From NCBI GenBank assembly GCA_003215435.1, contig QCKJ01000004.1:1-64000 (forward strand): a stretch of DNA of 64,000 nt, given 5' to 3'. This document shows, piece by piece, positions 57,537 to 64,000 of this stretch. Position 1 is the first letter of the stretch. Each line of letters begins with the position of its first letter. Both the position numbers and the translations under genes were made by a program. This stretch comes from Prochlorococcus sp. AG-409-M05. Lineage in GTDB: Bacteria; Cyanobacteriota; Cyanobacteriia; PCC-6307; Cyanobiaceae. The notes under the pieces were generated by a model, which had not been told where the DNA came from, did no database searches, and saw only the letters and a program-made list of their open reading frames with translations.

Positions 57537-57914
57537 ATGAATTTTGAGAGTCTAAAAAAGGTTTCACCTAAAAAGTGGCTAAAAAGAAAATTGGCAATTC
57601 TATTGTTGCTAGGCGCTATTTTAACTCCATCCAATCAAGCCTATACCTTAGAAAATAATCCGGGCGAAATACTTTTTATCCAGCACTGTTCAGGGTGTCA
57701 TGTGAATGGAGGCAACATAATTAGGAGAGGTAAAACACTAAAGATTAAAGCCTTAAAAAAATACGGTCTAGACAATCCCGAAGCAATCGCAAAAATTGCT
57801 CGAGAGGGAATTGGGTCAATGTCGGGGTATAAAGAAGCCCTTGGAGAAGGCGGTGATCAACTAGTAGCAAATTGGGTATGGGATCAAGCTCAAAAAGCCT
57901 GGGTCCAAGGATAG
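57537..57914 (+). CDS. Cytochrome c6-like protein
   Basis: This 125-residue c-type cytochrome has a signal peptide: a basic start (KKVSPKKWLKRK), a hydrophobic core (LAILLLLGAIL) and cleavage near NQA-YT. The heme is attached at CSGCH in FIQHCSGCHVNGGNIIRRGK. The axial Met lies in IGSMSGYKEAL, near the C-terminus, as in cytochrome c6. The pattern ALKKYGLDNPEAIAKIAREG is typical. It may substitute for plastocyanin or act in respiration; with petE in the same genome it is probably an alternative or divergent paralog, so I leave the symbol empty. Its end overlaps the YciI-like gene by 25 bases. Confidence 0.85.
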   Translation: MNFESLKKVSPKKWLKRKLAILLLLGAILTPSNQAYTLENNPGEILFIQHCSGCHVNGGNIIRRGKTLKIKALKKYGLDNPEAIAKIAREGIGSMSGYKEALGEGGDQLVANWVWDQAQKAWVQG

Positions 57915-58159
57915 ATTTTAAAATTAGTCCAGATTTTTTCTTTCCAATAAACGTCTTCTTGCACAAGCTTCTGAACAATATCAATACTTTTCGCTTCAAA
58001 GATTCCGAATACATGGGTATTACATGATGTAGGTCCCAAAGTAATCAATAGTCCATTTTTTTTTAAGTTATCAAGCCTATCTAGATGCTGATCACGAAAA
58101 GGAGTGCGCCTTTCGAGTGCATTTTCGCAATAAGTACCCCAAAGAACAAAACGTGCCAT
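57890..58159 (-). CDS. YciI family protein
   Basis: This 89-residue single-domain protein of the YCII family has a ferredoxin-like fold. MARFVLWGTYCENALERRTP begins the first strand and helix, then HLDRLDNLKKNGLLITLGPT, HVFGIFEAKSIDIVQKLVQE and VYWKEKIWTNFKIYPW. The conserved His/Asp of the family (R-x-x-HL-x-x-L) is present. Cellular role unknown. It converges on the c6-like gene with a 25-base overlap. Confidence 0.8.
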   Translation of the reverse strand: MARFVLWGTYCENALERRTPFRDQHLDRLDNLKKNGLLITLGPTSCNTHVFGIFEAKSIDIVQKLVQEDVYWKEKIWTNFKIYPWTQAF

Positions 58160-58202
58160 GAAATCTAGATTGAAGTCTTTTTAAGAAATTAGCCCTAAAA
58201 TA

Positions 58203-58236
58203 TTGACACAAAGTGGGCACAAATTGCTATGTTATT
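58203..58236 (+). promoter_or_regulatory. Possible sigma-70 promoter of abrB
   Basis: A perfect -35 box TTGACA (58203-58208) precedes AT-rich TGCTATGTTATT, which offers -10-like hexamers at spacings of 16 to 19 bases. It is about 25-55 bases upstream of the abrB start, so position fits. The -10 is imperfect. Confidence 0.5.
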
Positions 58237-58261
58237 AAAGTAAATATTTTATTCATCGATC

Positions 58262-58615
58262 ATGCTAACCGGGAGCGACCTACTTACAAAAGTCAAAGAG
58301 CTTGGTGATGTCAGCAAATCCGATTTGGTTCGTGCTGCTGGATATGTCTCCACAAAGAAAGGTGGTGGTGAGCGTCTGAATTTCACAGCATTCTATGAAG
58401 CTCTACTTGAGGCAAAAGGTGTAAACCTTGGAGAAACTGGCTCAGCAGGAATTGGGAAAGGAGGTCGCAAACTGAGCTATATAGCTACGGTTCAAGGTAA
58501 TGGTAATCTTTTAATAGGAAAAGCTTATACAGCCTTGCTTGACCTTAAGCCAGGTGACAATTTTGAAATCAAGTTAGGGAAGAAGCAAATCAAGCTAATT
58601 CCAGAAGGGGAATAA
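58262..58615 (+). CDS. Cyanobacterial AbrB-family transcriptional regulator (cyAbrB)
   Basis: This 117-residue cyanobacterial AbrB-type regulator has an N-terminal helical part (LTGSDLLTKVKELGDVSKSD) carrying the charged VRAAGYVSTKKGGGERLNFT segment. The AbrB DNA-binding swapped-hairpin part lies at the C-terminus (GNLLIGKAYTALLDLKPGDN, FEIKLGKKQIKLI). Cyanobacterial AbrB proteins bind DNA broadly and respond to carbon and nitrogen status. A likely promoter lies just upstream. Terminator 58685-58730 follows at the convergent end with trpA. Confidence 0.9.
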   Translation: MLTGSDLLTKVKELGDVSKSDLVRAAGYVSTKKGGGERLNFTAFYEALLEAKGVNLGETGSAGIGKGGRKLSYIATVQGNGNLLIGKAYTALLDLKPGDNFEIKLGKKQIKLIPEGE

Positions 58616-58684
58616 CTAGTTAGTTGTTTTAATTATATCTTAGCTTGACTGGCAGGTATAAGAAAATTTACAACTTTTTGTTAT

Positions 58685-58730
58685 CTAATAAAAGTCTTGA
58701 AGTTATTATTCAAGACTTTTATTAGTTTTT
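58685..58730. terminator. Bidirectional terminator between abrB and trpA
   Basis: A perfect 17-base inverted repeat (58685-58701 with 58709-58725) has a 7-base loop, AT-rich except AGTCTTGA/TCAAGACT in the middle, followed by five T on the plus strand and, on the minus strand, a mirrored A/T tract. It sits between convergent genes abrB and trpA and can end both transcripts. Confidence 0.8.
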
Positions 58731-58768
58731 AATATTGAATCTTTCCATACCCATAAAATAAACTCCTA

Positions 58769-59581
58769 CTAAGTCGACTTAACAAGCTCCTTACAAAATC
58801 GCCCGGCTTCTTCTACTTCTCGTCCAGGGCTTGCAGACGCAATTCTTTTTACAAGTGCGCTACCTACAATTGCACCGTCGCCCCCCCAACTTCTAACTTG
58901 ACTTACTTGTTCCGGTCCTGAGATCCCAAACCCTACAGCTATTGGGTTAGGAGATAATCTCTTCAATTGCTCTACCAATGAGCCAACACGAGCTTCCATC
59001 TGAGCACGTTCACCAGTAACACCAGTAACACTAACCAAATAAGTAAAACCTCTACTGTTTTCAGTTATTCGCTGCATCCTCTGTAAAGGAGTTGTAGGTG
59101 CAACTAAAAGGACAAGGTCTAAGTGTCTCTTTGAAGCAATACTTGAGAGTTTTTCTGCCTCCTCAAGAGGTAAGTCTGGGACAACCAATCCGCTAGCACC
59201 TGCTCTAGCTGCTTCATCACAAAAACGCTCCATCCCAAGGTGAAGTAAAGGATTGCTATAAGTAAAAAGTACAATCGGAATAGTTATTTTCTCTCGCAAA
59301 TTATTCAACATCTCTAAAACACTAGAGGGGGTTGTCCCAGATTTAAGTGCTCGTGCAGCAGAAGCCTGAATTACTGGTCCGTCGGCAAGTGGATCGCTAT
59401 AAGGAATCCCAAGTTCAATAATGTCAGCTCCTGACTCTTGAAGACTTAACAAGATTTTGGCCGAAGTAGATAAGTCTGGGTCACCTGCCATAAAGAAAGG
59501 CATTAAAGCAATACGGCCCTGAGCCCTAACACTTTCAAAGCAACTGCTTAGAGTTGATTTATCAGAGTATTCAGTCTTCAA
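58769..59581 (-). CDS. trpA: Tryptophan synthase alpha chain
   Basis: This 270-residue TIM-barrel enzyme cleaves indole-3-glycerol phosphate to indole for the beta chain. The catalytic Glu and Asp are in [20 protein letters not shown]. Further family parts are [30 protein letters not shown] and [10 protein letters not shown] with the phosphate-binding Gly residues. Length is normal. trpA is not next to trpB or other trp genes, which is usual for cyanobacteria. It lies downstream of DUF3007 and ndhL genes on the same strand. Confidence 0.95.
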   Translation of the reverse strand: MKTEYSDKSTLSSCFESVRAQGRIALMPFFMAGDPDLSTSAKILLSLQESGADIIELGIPYSDPLADGPVIQASAARALKSGTTPSSVLEMLNNLREKITIPIVLFTYSNPLLHLGMERFCDEAARAGASGLVVPDLPLEEAEKLSSIASKRHLDLVLLVAPTTPLQRMQRITENSRGFTYLVSVTGVTGERAQMEARVGSLVEQLKRLSPNPIAVGFGISGPEQVSQVRSWGGDGAIVGSALVKRIASASPGREVEEAGRFCKELVKST

Positions 59582-59632
59582 GAAATCTCCTTTTTGAATA
59601 TCACTACTTAATAGAAAAGCATATTCTATTTC

Positions 59633-59980
59633 TTATGGGTCTTGAGAGTCACTTAGCAACTCTTTCTCATTAGCAATTTCCTGTATCAACCGAATCTGTT
59701 CTTCATCTGACATTTCATTAAAACGGGATTGGAGTTCTTGCGTGGTTTTGTCCTCATAGATTTTTAAATAACGCTTGCGCTGCTCATTAAAAGTCATGTT
59801 TCCTGTAATTACTCTTAAAAGATAAGATCCAACCCAAATAAACACTCCAAAAATCAATACAGCTTCAGCTGCAATCCCAGCCGAAGCACTATCTAACCCA
59901 AAAACTCTAAAGCCAAAATACCCCAAGCCTCCTAGAAGCAACACCAAGCAACCCAGTTGTATTACATTTGCACGTGTCAA
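59633..59980 (-). CDS. DUF3007 family protein
   Basis: This 115-residue protein has two hydrophobic helices (VIQLGCLVLLLGGLGYFGFR and AGIAAEAVLIFGVFIWVGSY) and a polar helical tail (RYLKIYEDKTTQELQSRFNE). This matches DUF3007, a family of cyanobacteria and plastids usually next to ndhL, as here (4 bases apart). It may be involved with NDH-1 or thylakoid membranes, judged from that conserved neighbour; no direct evidence. Confidence 0.8.
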   Translation of the reverse strand: MTRANVIQLGCLVLLLGGLGYFGFRVFGLDSASAGIAAEAVLIFGVFIWVGSYLLRVITGNMTFNEQRKRYLKIYEDKTTQELQSRFNEMSDEEQIRLIQEIANEKELLSDSQDP

Positions 59981-59984
59981 AAAC

Positions 59985-60194
59985 TTATGCCTCCCCCTGA
60001 CCCTTTAATCGCAAGTTAAGAAAAGGCGCAAAGAGAATCAGACCAGGAAAAAATAGGAATACTAATCCATATAAACCTAGTCGTTCTAGCTTTCCCATAG
60101 TGTGCCAGCGCTTATTTAACCAAAAATAAAGAGCAAGCGGTATAGCAACCAGGTAAAGGAACCCCAAGGAGGCATATGTGGCTAAAAGAAACAT
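59985..60194 (-). CDS. ndhL: NAD(P)H-quinone oxidoreductase subunit L
   Basis: This 69-residue membrane subunit of cyanobacterial NDH-1 has a pair of hydrophobic helices ([20 protein letters not shown] and [20 protein letters not shown]) joined by [17 protein letters not shown]. Size and shape match NdhL. It is needed for assembly or activity of NDH-1 in cyclic electron flow and CO2 uptake. It is the first gene of a short leftward run with DUF3007 and possibly trpA. Confidence 0.9.
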   Translation of the reverse strand: MFLLATYASLGFLYLVAIPLALYFWLNKRWHTMGKLERLGLYGLVFLFFPGLILFAPFLNLRLKGQGEA

Positions 60195-60295
60195 CGATCA
60201 ATTAAAAATTTGACTGTCAAAGGATAAAGAGACACTATGAAAAGAATACTCATAGAAATCTAAGATGAACTATGGGTAATCGCCCAACAACTGAT

Positions 60296-60381
60296 GGGAG
60301 CATGGCGGAATTGGTAGACGCAGCGGACTTAAAATCCGCAGGTCGTAAAAGGCTGTGGGGGTTCAAGTCCCCCTGCTCCCA
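60296..60381 (+). tRNA. tRNA-Leu (anticodon TAA)
   Basis: The 86-nt gene has acceptor stem GGGAGCA (60296-60302) pairing with TGCTCCC (60374-60380), discriminator A, the anticodon loop CTTAAAA giving TAA, and a long class II variable arm (GTCGTAAAAGGCTGTG region). It ends one base before the pyrC stop codon on the other strand, so the two 3' ends abut. Confidence 0.95.
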
Positions 60382-61449
60382 CTAATCATTCTTAACGAGG
60401 CTCCAGTGCAGAGTCTCCCCTGCATGAAATGGGACAAGGCCTTTATCCATAGGCTCAGTAGTTTCCCCTAAGAGTGTATTAGGTACAACTTGATCTTCTC
60501 TGACTAGGGTTATAGAGCCAGAATTAAAAGGCAATCCATAGAAAGCGGCTCCATTTTTACTAGCAAAAGCTTCGAATTTATCTAACGCATTTTCTTGATC
60601 AAAAACCTCTATATAGCTTTCAAGTGCATAGGGAGCATTAAAGATCCCTGCACATCCACAGGAGGTTTCCTTGTCCTTACGTGAATGAGGTGCAGAGTCA
60701 GTACCTAGAAAAAAGCGAGGGTTACCACTGGTAGCCGCCTTACGAAGCGCAAGTCGATGGGTTTCTCTCTTCACCACAGGCAGGCAATAAAAGTCACTCC
60801 TCAACCCCCCAAGGAACATAGCGTTACGGTTTATATGTAAATGATGAGGAGTAATTGTTGCTGCCAATCTTGAAGGACTTGATTCAACAAATTGAACAGC
60901 CTCACGAGTAGTAATGTGCTCAAGGACCACACGTAAGTTGGGATAACGTTTCAGTAAAGGTACTAAATTTCGTTCAATAAAAACTTTCTCCCTATCAAAA
61001 ACATCAACATCTGGCTCAACTGACTCGCCATGCACTAATAATGGCATGTCAATACGCTGCATCGTCTCAAAGAGAGAGTCGATTAAGCGTAAATCACTAA
61101 CTCCCCTTGAGGAGTTTGTTGTTGAATTAAGTGGGTAAAGCTTTGCTGCCGTGAAAATCTCCTCTCTGTATCCATCTTCTAAAACATTAGGGGAAAGATC
61201 GTCCGTCAAATAAGCAGTCATTAACGGGGTAAAGTTGACCCCAACTCCCAGCGAAGAAAGGATCCTTTCCCTGTAGGAGAAGGCCTCTTGAAGAGAATTT
61301 ATTGGTGGAGAAAGATTCGGCATCACAACTGCTCTTCGAAAGATATCTGCAGTGCTTCTCACAACTCTCTTAAGCATATCTCCATCCCTAAGGTGGACAT
61401 GGAAGTCGTCCGGTTGACGTATCGTGATTCTGTCTCTTGAAAGATCCAA
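60382..61449 (-). CDS. pyrC: Dihydroorotase
   Basis: This 355-residue zinc amidohydrolase closes the ring of carbamoyl aspartate in pyrimidine synthesis. The metal His pair is in DDFHVHLRDGDML (about 15-27). The Lys to be carboxylated is in FTAAKLYPLNSTTNS. Further His ligands are in LLVHGE and VLEHITTREAV, and the metal Asp in FLGTDSAPHSRKDKE. It is the short E. coli-type PyrC. The start is TTG 61449, the first usable codon after an in-frame stop and the only one preserving the N-terminal motif. Its stop touches tRNA-Leu. Confidence 0.94.
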   Translation of the reverse strand: MDLSRDRITIRQPDDFHVHLRDGDMLKRVVRSTADIFRRAVVMPNLSPPINSLQEAFSYRERILSSLGVGVNFTPLMTAYLTDDLSPNVLEDGYREEIFTAAKLYPLNSTTNSSRGVSDLRLIDSLFETMQRIDMPLLVHGESVEPDVDVFDREKVFIERNLVPLLKRYPNLRVVLEHITTREAVQFVESSPSRLAATITPHHLHINRNAMFLGGLRSDFYCLPVVKRETHRLALRKAATSGNPRFFLGTDSAPHSRKDKETSCGCAGIFNAPYALESYIEVFDQENALDKFEAFASKNGAAFYGLPFNSGSITLVREDQVVPNTLLGETTEPMDKGLVPFHAGETLHWSLVKND

Positions 61450-61743
61450 GGCTATCCGTAATTAAAGGAATTAAAAGTTCATTAGCTTCAAGACTATCGT
61501 GTTATTAAAAAAAGGATTAGTCACAAGAAGTTCATCATATGAACAAGAATCATAAAGTGAGAGGGATTGGTGATGCAAATAAAGAATAAAAAAACAGCCC
61601 CCCTTAACTAGGCAATTCACTAATACTTGCTTCTTTATAAAGATAGGAAGAGTGAAAAAAGCAAAAAAGTAGCTACGGTTGAGATTTACTTGTCGAAAAG
61701 CATTCGGCCAAAGAAAACAACTCCCTAAACCTCTGAGGTGCTC

Positions 61744-62853
61744 ATGTCGCCATTCCTACTCTCAATACTGGAAGTAGTCATAGGTATTGGTCTCCTGTTT
61801 GGTGGAGGAGAATTTTTTGTGCAAGGAGCAATAGCTCTATCACTGATTTTTGGTATTCCTCAACTTGTTATAGGTCTTACAGTTGTCTCTCTAGGGACTA
61901 GTGCTCCTGAACTTTTCGTAAGCGTAATATCTGTTCTGAGTGGTTCAGACGAACTGGCAATAAGCAATGTTGTTGGCAGCAACATATTCAATGTAATGGT
62001 TGTACTAGGGAGTAGTGCGCTTATCGTGCCACTAAAGGTCGAAAGTCGACTGGTACGTAGAGATGTCCCCATACTGCTAGCTGTCTCGGCCGCAGTATGG
62101 GGGATGGCTTCAGCTGGTCGGGTGACATGGCAGTCAGGAGTAGCTCTTTTAATTGCACTCGTTATCAACACTGTTTGGGAGGTTCGGACTGCAAGAGAAC
62201 AACCTGAAGAGATGGGGAATGCAGAGCCAGAAATAAACCTAGAGACTGCAAAAAATAGTTGGAGTCAATCTCTAATCAAACTCTTAATAGGGATTATTTT
62301 CCTTGGTTTGGGATCCAACCTTCTAGTAAAAGGTGCAAGCGCAGCCGCAGGCTTACTAGGGGTAAGCGAAGCAGTTATTGGCCTAACAATTGTAGCGGCA
62401 GGAACCTCCATGCCTGAACTGATCACCTCTATAGTTGCAGCATTTAAAGGCCGAACGGATTTAGCAATTGGGAATGTAGTTGGTAGCAGCCTATTGAACC
62501 AACTTCTTGTTCTTGGAAGTTCTGCAATTGTCTCTGGAGGAGAGGGGCTTGAAATACTAGATAATTTGCTTATTAATAGGGACTTGCCAGTAATGGTCCT
62601 CACAACCCTTGCCTGCATGCCAATTTTTTGGACAAAAGGTCGAATAAGCCGAACTGAAGGAGGAGTACTTATTGGCTTATATATTTTCTACATCATCGAC
62701 CAAGTTTTGCCAAAGACATTACCAACTTGGCAAGATGAATTCCGTCTAATTATTCTCTGTGTAATATTACCTGCAGTAATTGGCTTAATCACATTTCAAA
62801 TGATATCTCACTGGAAGCAAATACAAGATAATAAAAAAAGCAATTATTATTAA
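61744..62853 (+). CDS. Calcium/sodium:proton antiporter (CaCA/NCX family)
   Basis: This membrane protein of about 369 residues has two inverted alpha-repeats, each with the cation-binding signature: GLTVVSLGTSAPELFVSVIS followed by NVVGSNIFNVMVVLGSSAL in the first, and GLTIVAAGTSMPELITSIVA followed by NVVGSSLLNQLLVLGSSAI in the second. The Glu residues of the APEL/MPEL motifs bind the ion. Around ten helices. It exports Ca2+ or Na+ in exchange for another cation. I use ATG 61744, which has GAGG at proper spacing, over GTG 61738. Confidence 0.88.
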   Translation: MSPFLLSILEVVIGIGLLFGGGEFFVQGAIALSLIFGIPQLVIGLTVVSLGTSAPELFVSVISVLSGSDELAISNVVGSNIFNVMVVLGSSALIVPLKVESRLVRRDVPILLAVSAAVWGMASAGRVTWQSGVALLIALVINTVWEVRTAREQPEEMGNAEPEINLETAKNSWSQSLIKLLIGIIFLGLGSNLLVKGASAAAGLLGVSEAVIGLTIVAAGTSMPELITSIVAAFKGRTDLAIGNVVGSSLLNQLLVLGSSAIVSGGEGLEILDNLLINRDLPVMVLTTLACMPIFWTKGRISRTEGGVLIGLYIFYIIDQVLPKTLPTWQDEFRLIILCVILPAVIGLITFQMISHWKQIQDNKKSNYY

Positions 62854-62858
62854 TCTAT

Positions 62859-64000
62859 TCAACTCATAGTCACAAACTCCTCCGCAATAGTGGGGTGCAA
62901 AGCCATTGTTTGATCAAAATCTGACTTCCTGGCTCCCATCTGAAGTGCAATGGCTGCCATTTGGATAATCTCTGCAGAATATTCACCAATCATATGACAT
63001 CCAACAACCTTTTGTGAGCTCTTAATTACAACCAACTTCAACAAACATCTGTTCTCAAGTCTAGAGAAAGCCATTTGCATGGATTTAAACTTTGCCCTAT
63101 AAATCTCCGTCTGATTCAAACCATATCTATCAATAGCCTGTTTTTCTGTTAATCCAACTGTTGCAATCTCTGGGTTGCTAAATACAGCACGCGGAACATT
63201 ATTATAGTCAGGATATCTTGGTTTACTACCAAAGATTCTATCAGCAAAAGCTCTCCCTTCCTCAATAGCCACAGGTGTAAGGTTTATATTATTAGTTACA
63301 TCACCAACGGCAAAGATGTTCTTTATATTTGTGGCCTGGTTGATATCTACAGGGATTTTATTAGACTCTAATTTAATACTAGCTAATTCCAAGCCCAAAT
63401 GAGAAAGAAGTGGCTTACGGCCTGTTGCAAAAAGGACTCCGTCACTATTATGTTTTATTCCATTATCAATAGAAATAGTTAATTCCCCAACAGAGCCTTC
63501 TATTAATCGAATTGTCTGGTTAAGTAGTAGTTGGATTCCTTTTTTCTGCATCCTCTCTTGTAGCTCAGAGGATATCTCCTCATCAAATCCACGTAGCAAT
63601 TTTTCTCCACGTACTATTAAAGTTACATTAACACCTAAGCCATTCAGTATTGAAGCAAATTCACACGCTATAAACCCTCCACCAACAACTATTATATTCT
63701 CTGGGAAAGTTTCTAAATTAAACATATCGTCGCTTACCCACCCTAACTCAGCTCCTGAGACTTCCGGTTTGTGAGGCTGGCTACCAACTGCAATAAGAAT
63801 ATTTTCTGCAAAGATTTTCCTACCATTGTTATCACTAAGGTTGTCTCTTACTAAAACACAATTTTGACTAATAAAGCTCCCCCATCCAATAATCAACTCA
63901 ACTCCTGCATCTTTAAGCAGATCAGTATGGCGTGAATTAAGCCTGTCAACTTCCTTTCTTACATTTGAAAGTAAAGTTTTAGAATCTACAGAAACATTAC
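62859..64000 (-). CDS. gor: Glutathione reductase (partial, N-terminus beyond window)
   Basis: The reading frame runs from the stop at 62859 to the right edge without a break, about 380 codons, lacking the N-terminal FAD-binding part and redox cysteines. Present are the NADPH domain (IIVVGGGFIACEFASIL), FAVGDVTNNINLTPVA with its FAD site, VFSNPEIATVGLTEKQA and the C-terminal dimer domain with the catalytic His-Glu in LHPTIAEEFVTM. Those features and the lack of extra motifs favour glutathione reductase over related disulphide oxidoreductases. It converges with the antiporter gene. Confidence 0.88.
   Translation of the reverse strand, partial: NVSVDSKTLLSNVRKEVDRLNSRHTDLLKDAGVELIIGWGSFISQNCVLVRDNLSDNNGRKIFAENILIAVGSQPHKPEVSGAELGWVSDDMFNLETFPENIIVVGGGFIACEFASILNGLGVNVTLIVRGEKLLRGFDEEISSELQERMQKKGIQLLLNQTIRLIEGSVGELTISIDNGIKHNSDGVLFATGRKPLLSHLGLELASIKLESNKIPVDINQATNIKNIFAVGDVTNNINLTPVAIEEGRAFADRIFGSKPRYPDYNNVPRAVFSNPEIATVGLTEKQAIDRYGLNQTEIYRAKFKSMQMAFSRLENRCLLKLVVIKSSQKVVGCHMIGEYSAEIIQMAAIALQMGARKSDFDQTMALHPTIAEEFVTMS

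Overview
The window looks like a chromosomal segment of a low-light-type Prochlorococcus or a very close marine picocyanobacterium. Base composition is low in G+C. Genes are short, densely packed and lack introns. The gene set is that of an oxygenic phototroph with a minimal genome: plastocyanin (petE), a cytochrome c6-like protein, NDH-1 subunits NdhD and NdhL, phylloquinone enzymes MenB and MenD, glycogen enzymes GlgA and GlgB, the manganese importer MntCAB, a cyanobacterial AbrB regulator, a group 2 type sigma factor, and many cyanobacteria-restricted families (DUF760, DUF1824, DUF2518/Ycf51, DUF2214, DUF3007, DUF3303, DUF4332, DUF4336, Nif11). The genus is an inference from content and style, not from a database match.

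Layout. Bases 1-850 hold the end of a small membrane protein, a small hypothetical gene and an intact tRNA-Pro(TGG). From about 850 to 11,220 the gene density drops and the content becomes accessory: orphan genes, a voltage-gated K+ channel, an iron/2-oxoglutarate dioxygenase, a four-gene sugar-modification-like operon (PIG-L deacetylase, ATP-grasp ligase, IMPase-family phosphatase, SDR), a TPR protein and a broken cupin gene. Degenerate copies of tRNA-Pro sequence lie inside it (about 4,928, 5,421 and 11,146), all in the same orientation as the real tRNA. This is the footprint of repeated integration at the tRNA-Pro gene. No integrase is present.

From 11,888 to 64,000 the sequence is core genome, tightly packed. 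Leftward genes run murF, a membrane protein, glgA, menB and menD. lepB and a DUF760 gene follow on the plus strand, then a DUF4336 gene, mntBAC and a DUF697-type membrane protein on the minus strand. The plus-strand block 24,914-34,868 carries an RG-rich protein, trpS, thrS, a DUF1824 gene, glk, thrB, ndhD and an oligopeptidase. A coupled minus-strand operon proA-folB-lipase and a large TamB-like protein follow. The plus-strand block 41,454-52,554 holds ycf51-like and DUF4332 genes, a CocE/NonD hydrolase, glgB, hemE, an SDR, petE, a Nif11 gene and clpB. The last part mixes strands: hupE, a QueD-like protein with an altered zinc site, hisIE, DUF2214, a sigma factor, a Nif11-cupin fusion, a cytochrome c6-like gene, abrB, trpA, ndhL, tRNA-Leu(TAA), pyrC, a Ca2+/cation antiporter and a partial glutathione reductase running off the right edge.

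How the genes fit together. MntCAB supplies manganese for photosystem II. MenB/MenD make phylloquinone for photosystem I. PetE and the c6-like protein carry electrons to photosystem I. NdhD and NdhL belong to cyclic/respiratory NDH-1. GlgA, GlgB and Glk handle carbon storage and its use. The most novel material is the tRNA-Pro-anchored island with its graded tRNA remnants and the PIG-L/ATP-grasp/IMPase/SDR cassette. Secondary items are the palindrome upstream of mntC, the Nif11-cupin fusion, the HGY variant of the QueD zinc site and a 10-G tract in the RG-rich gene.
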